Source: Methylacidimicrobium fagopyrum
GTDB lineage: Bacteria > Verrucomicrobiota > Verrucomicrobiia > Limisphaerales > UBA11358
Direction: 5' to 3'
Assembly: GCA_026225255.1 (NCBI GenBank)
Contig: JAMFSJ010000026.1
Location: 1 to 61,921, forward strand
Length of the DNA stretch: 61,921 nucleotides
In this document: positions 44,957 to 53,455 of the stretch, piece after piece
Numbering within the stretch: position 1 is the stretch's first letter
How the letters are laid out: the number at the start of each line of letters is the position of its first letter
Program-made: the position numbers and the translations under genes
The notes under the pieces: model-generated
Database searches by the model: none
The model's input: only the letters and a program-made list of their open reading frames with translations
What the model was told of the DNA's origin: nothing

Positions 44957-47900
44957 TTAACTCAAATTCACCGGATCAATGTCCACCGCCAGCATGACAT
45001 CTTCCGGCAATATGAGGGCTTGGACGAGCTGCGATAGTTCGCGGCTCAACGCGCTCATGGCCCGCGTGCGCAGCATGATCTGATAGCGATAAAAAGTTTC
45101 TGCGCGCAATAACGGCGCGGGTGCGGGACCGGCGATGACCAAGTCTTTGAACAGATTTTTTGGCGGAACACTGGCCCCGCGCGCGTCTGGTTTGACGTCC
45201 TCGTCAAATAGTTCCGCGTTGGTCAAGGCTGCCAGGGCGTCAACTTTTGCGTCCAAGGCGGGTGCTCTCCCCAATTTTTTTTCTAGCTCACGTTTCAGAT
45301 GTTCGGCGGAAAATTTCACCTTTTCTTCGCTGCGCCCTTTCAGCGTCAGCAAGGCGATGCGGCTGAACGGCGGATATTTTAATTGTTTACGAAATTCCGT
45401 TTCCTGTTCGTAGAAGCCGTTGAAATCATGCCGCCGCGCATATTGGATGGCCGGGTGAAACGGGGCGAACGCCTGCACAAATACTTCGCCAGACACGTCG
45501 CCGCGACCGGCGCGACCAGACACTTGCGTGAGCAATTGAAACGTTCGTTCGCCCGCGCGAAAATCCGGTTGATGCAACGCGAGGTCCGCATACATGACGC
45601 CGACCAGCGTGACGTTTGGAAAATGCAATCCCTTCGCGATCATTTGCGTGCCGACGAGGATGTCAATTTTGCCCGCGCGAAAATCGCCGAGCACGCGGCG
45701 GTAATCGTCTTTCCGCTTCATCGTATCCGCATCCATGCGTTTGGTGCGCGCCTGCGGAAATAGTTTCGCGAGCACTTCCTCGATCTTTTGCGTGCCGGTG
45801 CCGGCGAAACGGATCGCCGGATTTTTGCACTTCGGCTCGGGACAAACCAACGGAACTTTTTCCACATGACCACAGATGTGACACGACAGGCGTTGGTCCA
45901 CGCGATGGTAAGTCAGCGTAATGCTGCAGTTCGGACAGTTCGCCACGAAGCCGCATTTCGGACATTGCAACGAACTGGAATAGCCGCGCCGGTTCAAAAA
46001 TAAAATCGTCTGCTCGCCGCGTTCAAGTCGCTGCGTGATCGCTTCCTTGAGTTGCGGCGAAAAGATTGGCGGCCCTTTTTCCTTATACGCGGCTTGCCGC
46101 ATATCCACGACCCGGACGAGTGGCAATTTTTGATCGTCCACGCGTTCCGGCAATTCGATCAACGCAAATTTTCCGCGCTGGCAGTTGTAAAAACTTTCCA
46201 TGGACGGCGTCGCCGAGCCGAGCACGACCACGGCATTTTCCATCTGCCCGCGCATGACGGCAACATCACGCGCGTGATAGCGCGGCGACTCTTCCTGCTT
46301 ATAGGTGTGCTCGTGTTCCTCGTCCACGATGATGAGGCCGAGGGGTTCGACTGGCGCAAAAATCGCTGACCGGGCACCGATCACGATGCGTGCGCGACCT
46401 TGTCGAATCTTGTGCCATTCATCATGCCGTTCGCCCGCGCTCAAATGCGAATGCAACACGGCCACGAGCGTCTGTAATTTTCCCGAACTAAACCGCGCCT
46501 TAAAACGTTCCACCGTCTGCGGTGTCAGCGAGATTTCCGGCACCAGCACGATCGCGCCCTTCCCCTGCTCTAGCGCGTGGGCAATGGCTTGCAGATAAAT
46601 TTCCGTCTTGCCCGAGCCCGTAACGCCGTGCAGGAGAAAAGTGCTGCCGACATTCTGTCGGCAGGGCTGGCTTTCTGCGATTGGTGCGACCTTGGTTACA
46701 GTTGGTTCTGCCAACAGGATGTTGGCAGAATTTTTGCTGCCTTGAAAAATAAAGTTACCGCAACCAATTCGAAATCTCCCCGACTTTAAGCCAGCTTTTA
46801 TTGGATTATCTCGAATGTAATTACGAATTTTTTCGTATTGAGTTTCACTCCGCACCACATGGTCAAAATATTCCTCACGCCAAAACGCTCCCTGCAAGCC
46901 GAGTAATTGATTAGCCGCCTTCGCCGTAAATGTTTTCCAAGACTGCAAAATGGTTTCCAAAGGATGTTCTTCCGTTGGCCGAACCAATAGATGCACATGA
47001 TTCGGCATGATCACAAAATCACCCAGTTGATACCTTGCACCATCAAAATGGCGAAAGGCTTGTTCGACCAGTTCGCCGATTTCCGGACGCGCCAGCGCAC
47101 AGCTGCCGCGACCGGCATCAAGCCAATCCTCCAGACGTTTGGTAAAGCGTTCGTAATATTCCGCACGCACTAAATCGCTCCAAGGTTCGGGATGCCATTT
47201 CAACCAAGCCTGACGTTCTGCCGTCCATGCAGACAATATACTTTGGGCAATGGAATCATTTAATCGGAAGGTGACAAAATAAAGTTTGTTCGCCTGCCGC
47301 CAATGCGGCAGCCAGCCGGAATATTTTCCCACCGGCGCATTTTTTTTGAAGAAGGGCGAATTATATTCCAGTTCCGGCAAAGTGCTGCCGACATCCTGTC
47401 GGCAGGACTCACTCTTGGTAATGGGCGCGACCTGGGTTGCCGTCGGCTCTGCCAACAGAATGTTGGCAGCACTTTGCGGTGCCCCCATTGCTACTTTAAT
47501 TTTCTCCAGCGCGACGGCTTGCGCCGGATTCAACACCAACGGCTGGCTGGGCAAAATATGTTCGCGCGCATACGGATCACGTTCGGAGATCTGCGATGTT
47601 ATTTCGATGAGGCCGCGATCTTCCAACTTGCGCACGGTCGCCGCCGTGGTCTGCGCCAGTTCGATGAGTTCAGCCAATAAAATTTCGCGCCGCTCTTCGA
47701 GGACGTTCCAGACGTCTTGCTGGCGCTTCGGCAACTTGGGAAATTCGCCACTTTGCGGCAGCGCTCGCACGGATAACCGTTCCCGCCAGCCGGCATCTTC
47801 CTTGCGCACGGCTTCGGGCAAAACGCTTTTCAAGGCGAGTTCCGGCGCGCAGCAATAATACTCGCCGATCCACCGCGCGAGCCTAAGCACCTTTTCCGTG

Positions 47901-48112
47901 ACCAACGTTTGCGCGCCGATGACTTTGATGATCGGCTTGAGATTCGTGTGCGCGGATTCTTCAGCGACAGCGGTAACGACACCGAGAATTTTCCGCGCAC
48001 CGAACGGCACTTGCACACGACTACCCACATCAACCTGCCCAGCCAGTTCGCTCGGAATGGAATAATCAAATTCCTTCCGCAACGCGATCTCAAGGCTGAC
48101 ACGGGCGATCAT
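44957..48112 (-). CDS. priA: Primosomal helicase PriA carrying an in-frame RAYT transposase insert
   Basis: 1051 residues, about 280 more than a normal PriA. Residues 1-210 are the DNA-binding and winged-helix regions, ending LNPAQAVALEKIKVAMGAPQ. Residues about 214-490 are foreign: a translated REP pair (SAANILLAEPTATQVAP...), a Y1-transposase domain with the HUH motif MPNHVHLLV (His372, His374) and catalytic Tyr432 in NYIRDNPIKAGL, then a second translated REP pair. The helicase resumes at TFLLHGVTGSGKTEIYL (Walker A), with VDEEHEHTYKQEE, GSATPS, the eight-Cys zinc cluster (CPKCGFVANCPNC, CHICG) and the C-terminal domain intact. No frameshift or stop is present. PriA restarts stalled replication forks. 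The protein could be a working fusion or a damaged helicase. Confidence 0.9.
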   Translation of the reverse strand: MIARVSLEIALRKEFDYSIPSELAGQVDVGSRVQVPFGARKILGVVTAVAEESAHTNLKPIIKVIGAQTLVTEKVLRLARWIGEYYCCAPELALKSVLPEAVRKEDAGWRERLSVRALPQSGEFPKLPKRQQDVWNVLEERREILLAELIELAQTTAATVRKLEDRGLIEITSQISERDPYAREHILPSQPLVLNPAQAVALEKIKVAMGAPQSAANILLAEPTATQVAPITKSESCRQDVGSTLPELEYNSPFFKKNAPVGKYSGWLPHWRQANKLYFVTFRLNDSIAQSILSAWTAERQAWLKWHPEPWSDLVRAEYYERFTKRLEDWLDAGRGSCALARPEIGELVEQAFRHFDGARYQLGDFVIMPNHVHLLVRPTEEHPLETILQSWKTFTAKAANQLLGLQGAFWREEYFDHVVRSETQYEKIRNYIRDNPIKAGLKSGRFRIGCGNFIFQGSKNSANILLAEPTVTKVAPIAESQPCRQNVGSTFLLHGVTGSGKTEIYLQAIAHALEQGKGAIVLVPEISLTPQTVERFKARFSSGKLQTLVAVLHSHLSAGERHDEWHKIRQGRARIVIGARSAIFAPVEPLGLIIVDEEHEHTYKQEESPRYHARDVAVMRGQMENAVVVLGSATPSMESFYNCQRGKFALIELPERVDDQKLPLVRVVDMRQAAYKEKGPPIFSPQLKEAITQRLERGEQTILFLNRRGYSSSLQCPKCGFVANCPNCSITLTYHRVDQRLSCHICGHVEKVPLVCPEPKCKNPAIRFAGTGTQKIEEVLAKLFPQARTKRMDADTMKRKDDYRRVLGDFRAGKIDILVGTQMIAKGLHFPNVTLVGVMYADLALHQPDFRAGERTFQLLTQVSGRAGRGDVSGEVFVQAFAPFHPAIQYARRHDFNGFYEQETEFRKQLKYPPFSRIALLTLKGRSEEKVKFSAEHLKRELEKKLGRAPALDAKVDALAALTNAELFDEDVKPDARGASVPPKNLFKDLVIAGPAPAPLLRAETFYRYQIMLRTRAMSALSRELSQLVQALILPEDVMLAVDIDPVNLS
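46641..46731. repeat. Translated REP palindrome pair, downstream side of the RAYT
   Basis: The palindrome CTGCCGACA-TTC-TGTCGGCAG starts at 46644, and the second palindrome CTGCCAACAGGATGTTGGCAG lies at 46708-46728. In the priA frame it encodes SANILLAEPTVTKVAPIAES followed by QPCRQNVGST. Confidence 0.88.
47382..47472. repeat. Translated REP palindrome pair, upstream side of the RAYT
   Basis: It begins GTGCTGCCGACATCCTGTCG and ends CTGCCAACAGAATGTTGGCA then GCAC. In the priA frame it encodes SAANILLAEPTATQVAPITK followed by SESCRQDVGST, nearly identical to the other pair. The two copies are direct repeats 741 nt apart. Confidence 0.88.
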
Positions 48113-48212
48113 TTTGGAGGAAAACTTTAACCGTGAAATCCACGAAACACACGAAAGAAGAGAATAACGAATAACGCATTGGCGAAACGTATTAAAGTTG
48201 TCTTTTCAAAAG

Positions 48213-48368
48213 GGTGGCACAGGCGTCTCGCCTGTTAAATTTGGCGTCCCGCCGAATTTCGTTTGAAGATGTCCGTTGCGAATTGACGCTGGCTGCCAGA
48301 ATAGGTGTGGCCGTCCAAACGGTTTCGGGCGGGACGCCCAAAACAACAGGCGAGACGCCTGTGCCACC
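48213..48368. repeat. GGTGGCAC-ended intergenic element, copy B, perfect 24-bp inverted ends
   Basis: Ends 48213-48236 and 48345-48368 are exact inverted repeats (GGTGGCACAGGCGTCTCGCC, then TGTT). A second inner inverted pair is GGCGTCCCGCC with GGCGGGACGCC. At 156 bp, with no coding capacity, it looks like a small non-autonomous mobile element. It lies between priA and the DUF374 gene; a GTGAAATCCACGAAACACAC word precedes it at about 48132-48151. Confidence 0.85.
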
Positions 48369-48397
48369 TCACATCAGCACGACTTAACGATTAAAAT

Positions 48398-49129
48398 TCA
48401 ATCCTTCGTGATCGCGCGCAATTCGATTTCCAATTGTTGGCGCAACGCTTCACGCTCTTCCTCGCTGCCGCCAGCAGGCATCCGGAAGATTTTTCCCACG
48501 TTCACTTCGCAGATGGAAAATGGCAGCGGAATTTGAAACGCATCCCAGCTCTTCAATGAAATTTTCCATTTCAAATAATACGACATCGGCTGCACCGGTA
48601 AGCCCGTGATTTGCGCCAAACCCGCCGCGCCATCCGCCACGACGTAACGCGGACCGCGCGGGCCGTCCGGCGTGATCGCGAGGTCGTAGCCGCGCTCCGC
48701 CCACGTCGCCAATTCGCGCAACGCCTGCGCGCCCCGACGACTGCTGGAACCGCGGGCGGCTTGCACCCCAAACCGTCCGAAAATCGCAGAGAGCAACGCG
48801 CCATCTTTGCTCGCGCTCACGAGACCGGCCACGCCGGGGGCGACAAAATGTTGTTGGCGGAATTTGAAATACAGTTCCACACACAATGCCAGACGGTTAT
48901 GCCAGAAACAAAACACCGCCTGATTGACGTCCTTGCGTTGGAGAAAACCGTGCGGATCGTTGATACGAAAACGAATCGTCTTCGACACGGCGCTGATGAA
49001 AAACCAGATCAAAAAGGCCGCAAGCTGTTGATACCAGTTCGCCGTGTTGGGAATGACGACGCCGGATTTTTGGCGCTTGGGTCTCGGGGCTGGCATCTGG
49101 GGTTTTGGCGCTGGGGTTTTGGTTTCCAT
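48398..49129 (-). CDS. DUF374 lysophospholipid acyltransferase-like protein
   Basis: 243 residues. One membrane-associated helix near 35-50 (LAAFLIWFFISAV), then FCFWHNRLAL (HX4-type block), SASKDGALLSAIFGRFG, ARGSSSRRGAQAL and ITPDGPRGPRYVV, the standard DUF374 motifs. Members belong to the LPLAT superfamily and may act on lipid A or other lipids. The N-terminal 22 residues (METKTPAPKPQMPAPRPKRQ) are encoded by C/A-rich repeat-like words and are probably not part of the fold. It ends a run with ruvA 2 nt upstream. Confidence 0.85.
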   Translation of the reverse strand: METKTPAPKPQMPAPRPKRQKSGVVIPNTANWYQQLAAFLIWFFISAVSKTIRFRINDPHGFLQRKDVNQAVFCFWHNRLALCVELYFKFRQQHFVAPGVAGLVSASKDGALLSAIFGRFGVQAARGSSSRRGAQALRELATWAERGYDLAITPDGPRGPRYVVADGAAGLAQITGLPVQPMSYYLKWKISLKSWDAFQIPLPFSICEVNVGKIFRMPAGGSEEEREALRQQLEIELRAITKD

Positions 49130-49130
49130 T

Positions 49131-49733
49131 TCAACCTTTTTTTAAACTCGCGCGCACCAGCGCTTCCACGGTGGCGCTGGCCCCGAGCATCGTTTGCGCG
49201 GCGCGAACGGTGTCGTGCGCTTCCAATTGTTTGAAGCCGAGCGCCATGAGGGCGAGCACGGCGTCGTTGACTTTTTGGTCGTCGGATGACAGCGAATGTT
49301 TGGCGCTCGCAGCTTCCAACGCGCCCGCCGCACCGATCTTGTCGCGCAATTCAACGACGATGCGTTCGGCGGTTTTTTTGCCGACCCCGGAAATTTGCGA
49401 AAGCGATTTTACATCACCATTCGCCACCGCGCCGCGAAAGGTGACTGCGTTCATGCCGCTCAAAATGTTCAGCGCCGTCTTCGGCCCGATGCCGCTGACA
49501 TTGTGGGTGAGCATCCGAAACAAATCGCGTTCCGTGATGGTCGCAAAACCGTAAAGGATGTGCGCGTCTTCGCGGACGATGAGTTGCGTGAGCAGTTTCA
49601 GGTCGTGGCCGGGCGGCGGCAATTTGTCGAACGACGACAACGGAATTAAAACTTCGTAACCGACGCCGTTCACATCCACGACGACTTGCGTGGGCAGGGC
49701 TTCAACGAGTTTGCCGTGGAGAAAAGTGATCAT
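49131..49733 (-). CDS. ruvA: Holliday junction branch-migration protein RuvA
   Basis: 200 residues from ATG 49733 (MITFLHGKLVEALPTQVVVD). Domain I is an OB fold with NGVGYEVLIP. Domain II has helix-hairpin-helix motifs (GIGPKTALNIL, GVGKKTAERIVVELRD). Domain III at the C-terminus (VNDAVLALMALGFKQLEAHD) contacts RuvB. Length and order are canonical. RuvA recognises four-way junctions and loads RuvB. No ruvB is in the window; ruvC is two genes upstream. Confidence 0.96.
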   Translation of the reverse strand: MITFLHGKLVEALPTQVVVDVNGVGYEVLIPLSSFDKLPPPGHDLKLLTQLIVREDAHILYGFATITERDLFRMLTHNVSGIGPKTALNILSGMNAVTFRGAVANGDVKSLSQISGVGKKTAERIVVELRDKIGAAGALEAASAKHSLSSDDQKVNDAVLALMALGFKQLEAHDTVRAAQTMLGASATVEALVRASLKKG

Positions 49734-49740
49734 GCTAAAA

Positions 49741-50211
49741 TTATTTACCTTTAATAAACCGAACAATCCGAACTTCACCTTCAAACGCGATTTGCTTTAG
49801 TTCGTCTTGCATAAATGAAAGAGCTTTTGTCGAATTCACTCTGCCTGTCCCTGCGCCAATCAGGGGAAAAGCTATCGAATGGTAGTTTTTTTGCGTGGCG
49901 ATGCACATCGCATTCTGAACACAATTTCGAACTGCTTTTTCGGAAGAACGCCACCACATATTGATTCCGGCAACGTGAATTATCGCCCGAAAAGGCAATC
50001 GTCCCGCACTCGTTTCAACCGCTTCGCCCAGCGCCATTGGCCCTTTTTTGGCGAGTTCACGAAACGGGGCGAATCCGCCACGCCGCTTGATTGCTCCCGA
50101 GACGCCTTGCGGAATAAGCAACCACCAGGGAATCATGTTTCGATTCCATGCGTTCACGATGACTTCAACATTTTGATCGAGTATATCTCCGTCGCAAACT
50201 TTAAGATTCAT
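49741..50211 (-). CDS. Macro-domain protein
   Basis: 156 residues from ATG 50211 (MNLKVCDGDILDQNVEVIVN). The ADP-ribose pocket is formed by GDILDQNVEVIVNAWN and PLIGAGTGRVN, with IIHVAGINMWW between. Macro domains bind or hydrolyse ADP-ribose derivatives such as O-acetyl-ADP-ribose or ADP-ribosylated bases and proteins. It is wedged between ruvC (7 nt) and ruvA (7 nt) on the same strand, which suggests co-expression with recombination repair. Confidence 0.9.
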   Translation of the reverse strand: MNLKVCDGDILDQNVEVIVNAWNRNMIPWWLLIPQGVSGAIKRRGGFAPFRELAKKGPMALGEAVETSAGRLPFRAIIHVAGINMWWRSSEKAVRNCVQNAMCIATQKNYHSIAFPLIGAGTGRVNSTKALSFMQDELKQIAFEGEVRIVRFIKGK

Positions 50212-50218
50212 GCTCGGA

Positions 50219-50806
50219 TTAAATTTTCTTCCGCGCATTCAAACTGTAGCGCGAGTTTTCCTGCGCGTAAGTCAGCGCCAGCGCCAGCGCGTCCGCAGCG
50301 TCGGGCGCGGGCAACTCGGCGAGGTTCAACATCCGTTGCACCATCTTGGCGACGGCAATTTTCTGCGCCGCACCGTAGCCGACGACCGCCTGTTTCACTT
50401 TGCGCGTGGCGATCTCATAAATATCCAAACCAAACTCCGCAATCACCGCCATCGCCGCGCCGCGCGCTTCGCCCATGATGATCGCGGTCTTCAAATTTTG
50501 CACAAAGAAAAGGCCTTCCACCGCGCAAACCGTCGGCCGATGTTCGCGCAAAACCTCGCGCAAGGTCTGTGAAATTTTTGCAAGACAACGCGAACGTTCC
50601 CAATCGCGTGGACACTCAATCGTTCCCTGCGCCAATACCATGGAATGCGGGCGACTCACTTGAATCACGCCGTAACCAGTGCCGCGCAGCGAAGGGTCCA
50701 CGCCCAAAATGATTTGCGAAAGAATGACGGATGACGAATGACGAATGGGCGGCGGCGTGGGCGACGCTACTTCGCGCGGCGCTTTGCCGGCGACGCGATC
50801 TTTCAT
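50219..50806 (-). CDS. ruvC: Crossover junction endodeoxyribonuclease RuvC
   Basis: 195 residues from ATG 50806. The catalytic core is ILGVDPSLRGTGYGVI (Asp), CAVEGLFF (Glu) and PDAADALALALTYA (two Asp). It cuts Holliday junctions resolved by RuvAB. The family normally begins 3-5 residues before the ILGVDP strand, so the first 30 residues (KDRVAGKAPREVASPTPPP, then IRHSSS) look extra; part of that DNA is a tandem word GACGAATGAC at about 50725-50750. The true start could be a rare codon nearer the core. Confidence 0.92.
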   Translation of the reverse strand: MKDRVAGKAPREVASPTPPPIRHSSSVILSQIILGVDPSLRGTGYGVIQVSRPHSMVLAQGTIECPRDWERSRCLAKISQTLREVLREHRPTVCAVEGLFFVQNLKTAIIMGEARGAAMAVIAEFGLDIYEIATRKVKQAVVGYGAAQKIAVAKMVQRMLNLAELPAPDAADALALALTYAQENSRYSLNARKKI

Positions 50807-51017
50807 TTGTTCAAACTGACGCAAGGAAATGCCCACACAGATAGGTTGCCAGCGGCGTTGAAGTTGCAAAAGCAAAAACGCCGGGGGGAGGAATTCAACG
50901 CCCAGACGCAAAAGATTCCTTTCTGCGTCTTTGCTGCTTCACGTTAAATCTCTTTCCGTATTTGCATTGATAAATCCTGGCCTGAGGACTAAAACTTCAT
51001 GCCAGCCAGAATTCGCT

Positions 51018-52217
51018 ATGAAATCAAAAAATCCGCTCCTCATTTTTTCCATTCTACTCGCCGGATTATTACCGGCGACGGCGGCGTTGGATGACGCGCA
51101 AAAGTTGTCCACCGCAAATAATGGATTCGCTTTCAAGCTGCTGAAACAGCTCGCCAAGAATCAGCCGGCGCAAAACGTTTTCATTTCGCCTTACAGCGCG
51201 GCAACGGCTTTGCAGATGGTCGAGAATGGCGCGGCGGGACAAACAAAAATGGAAATGCAGCAGGTTTTGGGAATTGAAAATATGCCGTCCGCCGTCGTCA
51301 ATGCGGCCAATCAAAAAATTTCGCAAGTGTTAAACCGTCCGGATACCAATGTCATTCTCACGACGGCGAACGCGATTTGGTATCGCACGGGCACGGTGGT
51401 GAAACCGGCATTCGCGGATTGCAACCGGCAGTTTTTTGGCGCGACGATTGAGCCGTTGGATTTTGCTGATCCGCATTCAGTGGCGGTCATAAATCATTGG
51501 GCGGATGAAAAAACGCATGGCAAAATCAATCACCTTTTGGACAACATCGCTGGCGACATACAGCTGTTTCTAGCGAACGCGGTTTATTTCAAGGGCAAGT
51601 GGGCAGATCCGTTTGACGCGAATGACACGAAGGATAAACCGTTCTATTTACGCGTCGGGCAGAAAACGGTGCCGACGATGCGGAAAACGAAAACGTTCAC
51701 GTATCGGCGCGGAACCGGTTATCAAGCAGTGCGTTTGCCTTATCAAAATGGAAATTTTGCAATGTATGTTTTTCTGCCGGATGAAACTTCCAGCCCGGAA
51801 AAATTATTATCCATCATGAGCGGTGATACTTGGCAACGGATCACCAAACCGGGTTTCAGCGAAAAAGTGGGCATCCTTGAACTGCCGAGATTTAAACTCG
51901 AATACAGGGTGGGTTTGAATGCGCCATTGCAGGTGCTAGGAATGAAAACCGCATTTGATTCCAGTGCAGATTTTTCCGGCATTACGCCGTCGTTGTCTAT
52001 TTCGGCCGTGTTGCAAAAAACATTTGTGGAAGTGAAAGAAGAAGGCACGGAAGCGGCAGCGGTGACAGAGATTGCACTGCCTTGTAGTTCATTGGTTATA
52101 CAGGATCTAAAACCATTTCAAATGATCGTCAACCGACCGTTTTTATTTTTGATCGAAGATAATCAAACCGGAACGATTTTGTTCATGGGCACGATTTTCG
52201 ATCCGCAAACAGATTGA
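51018..52217 (+). CDS. Serpin-family protease inhibitor, exported
   Basis: 399 residues from ATG 51018. A signal peptide near 1-23 (FSILLAGLLPATAA) directs export. The serpin fold is clear: NVFISPYSAATALQMVENGA, TTANAIWY, LANAVYFKGKWADPFD, LPYQNGNFAMYVFLP, and the hinge VKEEGTEAAAVTEI with small residues at P15-P9, the mark of inhibitory serpins. The reactive bond should lie near ALPCSS, so P1 is Cys or Ser by count. PFLFLIEDNQTGTILFMG is the conserved C-terminal motif. Serpins are sporadic in bacteria, so transfer is possible. Confidence 0.93.
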   Translation: MKSKNPLLIFSILLAGLLPATAALDDAQKLSTANNGFAFKLLKQLAKNQPAQNVFISPYSAATALQMVENGAAGQTKMEMQQVLGIENMPSAVVNAANQKISQVLNRPDTNVILTTANAIWYRTGTVVKPAFADCNRQFFGATIEPLDFADPHSVAVINHWADEKTHGKINHLLDNIAGDIQLFLANAVYFKGKWADPFDANDTKDKPFYLRVGQKTVPTMRKTKTFTYRRGTGYQAVRLPYQNGNFAMYVFLPDETSSPEKLLSIMSGDTWQRITKPGFSEKVGILELPRFKLEYRVGLNAPLQVLGMKTAFDSSADFSGITPSLSISAVLQKTFVEVKEEGTEAAAVTEIALPCSSLVIQDLKPFQMIVNRPFLFLIEDNQTGTILFMGTIFDPQTD

Positions 52218-52238
52218 TGCAGTTAAAAATTTCATGGG

Positions 52239-52320
52239 AGCGAACAAAGGAAACGAACAAAGAAAAAATCTTTGAAATAATTTTTGCCTTTGAAATTCTT
52301 CGCCCCCTTTGTTCGCTTTT
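52239..52320 (+). terminator. Inverted repeat with trailing T run after the serpin gene
   Basis: AGCGAACAAAGG (52239-52250) pairs with CCTTTGTTCGCT (52306-52317), followed by TTT. The 55-nt loop is A-rich. It may terminate the serpin transcript; it is also built of word-like DNA (CGAACAAAG twice), so it could be another gap-filling repeat. It stops 40 nt before the aroC start. Confidence 0.5.
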
Positions 52321-52362
52321 GTAAAAATTGACCGTTTCATCTTTTTTCCGCATCATCACGTT

Positions 52363-53445
52363 ATGGCTAGCAGTTTTGGACAATTATTCCGCATCACCAC
52401 TTGGGGCGAATCTCATGGCGGCGGCGTGGGCGTGATCGTGGACGGTTGTCCGCCGCGCTTAAAACTTTCCGAGGCGGACATCCAACCAGATCTCGATCGT
52501 CGCCGGCCCGGCCAATCCAAAATCGTCACGCCGCGCAAGGAATCCGACACGGTGCAAATCCTGTCCGGCATCTCGACGACCGGGCGCACGCTCGGCACGC
52601 CGATTTCGCTTTGGGTCAAAAACGAGGATCAACGTTCCGACGCTTACAACGAAATGAAAGATAAGTTTCGTCCGTCGCACGCGGATTACACTTATTTCGC
52701 CAAATACGGCATCCGCGCGTGGCAAGGTGGCGGTCGCGCCAGCGCCCGCGAGACGATTGGCCGCGTCGCTGCGGGTGCGATCGCTAAAAAAATTCTGCGC
52801 GAAAAATTTGGCGTTGAGACATTGGCTTACGTTAAGCAGGTGCAAAAAATTTCCGCCGAGGTGGATCCGAATAAAGTTAAATTTTCCGAAGTCGAATCCA
52901 ACATCGTCCGTTGCCCCAACCAGTTGGCCGCCGAAAAAATGATTCGTCTCATCGAAAAAATGCGGCGCGCGGGCAACACCGTCGGCGGCCTCATCGAAGG
53001 CATCGCGCGCGGCGTGCCCGCGGGTTGGGGCGAACCGGTGTTCGACAAACTCGAAGCTGATCTGGCGAAGGCGATGTTGAGTTTACCCGCGTGCAAAGGG
53101 TTTGAAAGCGGTTCCGGTTTTGCCGGCACGTTGCTGACGGGTCGCGAACACAACGATCCTTTTCGCGCGCGCGCGGGCAAAGTTTTTACGACGTCGAATC
53201 GCTCCGGCGGCATCCAGGGCGGCATCTCGAATGGTGAAACGATTTTTTTCCGCGTCGCCTTCAAGCCCGTCGCGACTGTCATGCACGAACAGGATACGGT
53301 GGACGAACAATTTGAAAACACGACGTTGAAAGGCCGTGGCCGTCACGATCCGTGCGTGTTGCCGCGCGCCGTGCCGATGATCGAGGCGATGACCGCGTTG
53401 GTGTTGGTCGATCACGCGTTGCGACAACGCGCGCAGTGCGGGTAG
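52363..53445 (+). CDS. aroC: Chorismate synthase
   Basis: 360 residues from ATG 52363 ([20 protein letters not shown]). Signatures: [37 protein letters not shown], and [20 protein letters not shown]. It forms chorismate from EPSP with reduced flavin, the last step of the shikimate pathway. [20 protein letters not shown] matches the C-terminal motif. No other aro gene is adjacent. Length is typical. Confidence 0.97.
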   Translation: MASSFGQLFRITTWGESHGGGVGVIVDGCPPRLKLSEADIQPDLDRRRPGQSKIVTPRKESDTVQILSGISTTGRTLGTPISLWVKNEDQRSDAYNEMKDKFRPSHADYTYFAKYGIRAWQGGGRASARETIGRVAAGAIAKKILREKFGVETLAYVKQVQKISAEVDPNKVKFSEVESNIVRCPNQLAAEKMIRLIEKMRRAGNTVGGLIEGIARGVPAGWGEPVFDKLEADLAKAMLSLPACKGFESGSGFAGTLLTGREHNDPFRARAGKVFTTSNRSGGIQGGISNGETIFFRVAFKPVATVMHEQDTVDEQFENTTLKGRGRHDPCVLPRAVPMIEAMTALVLVDHALRQRAQCG

Positions 53446-53455
53446 AGTTGGGCGG

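Larger units (their letters stand above)
46641..47472 (-). mobile_element. REP-associated tyrosine transposase (RAYT) insertion inside priA
   Basis: 832 nt bounded by two REP pairs. The transposase part (residues about 260-450 of the fused frame) has KLYFVTFRLNDSIAQSIL near its start, the HUH motif at about 46990-46999, FWREEYFDHVVRSETQYEKI and the YIRDNPIKAGL tyrosine helix, which is the RAYT order. RAYTs are single-copy relatives of IS200/IS605 transposases thought to spread or maintain REP sequences. A separate start (TTG or GTG) near 47373-47330 could also allow independent translation. Confidence 0.88.

Noticed and set aside
46641..47472. Intein in PriA
   Set aside because: The insert has no splicing blocks or junction Cys/Ser/His-Asn pattern; it has HUH and RAYT tyrosine motifs and REP flanks.
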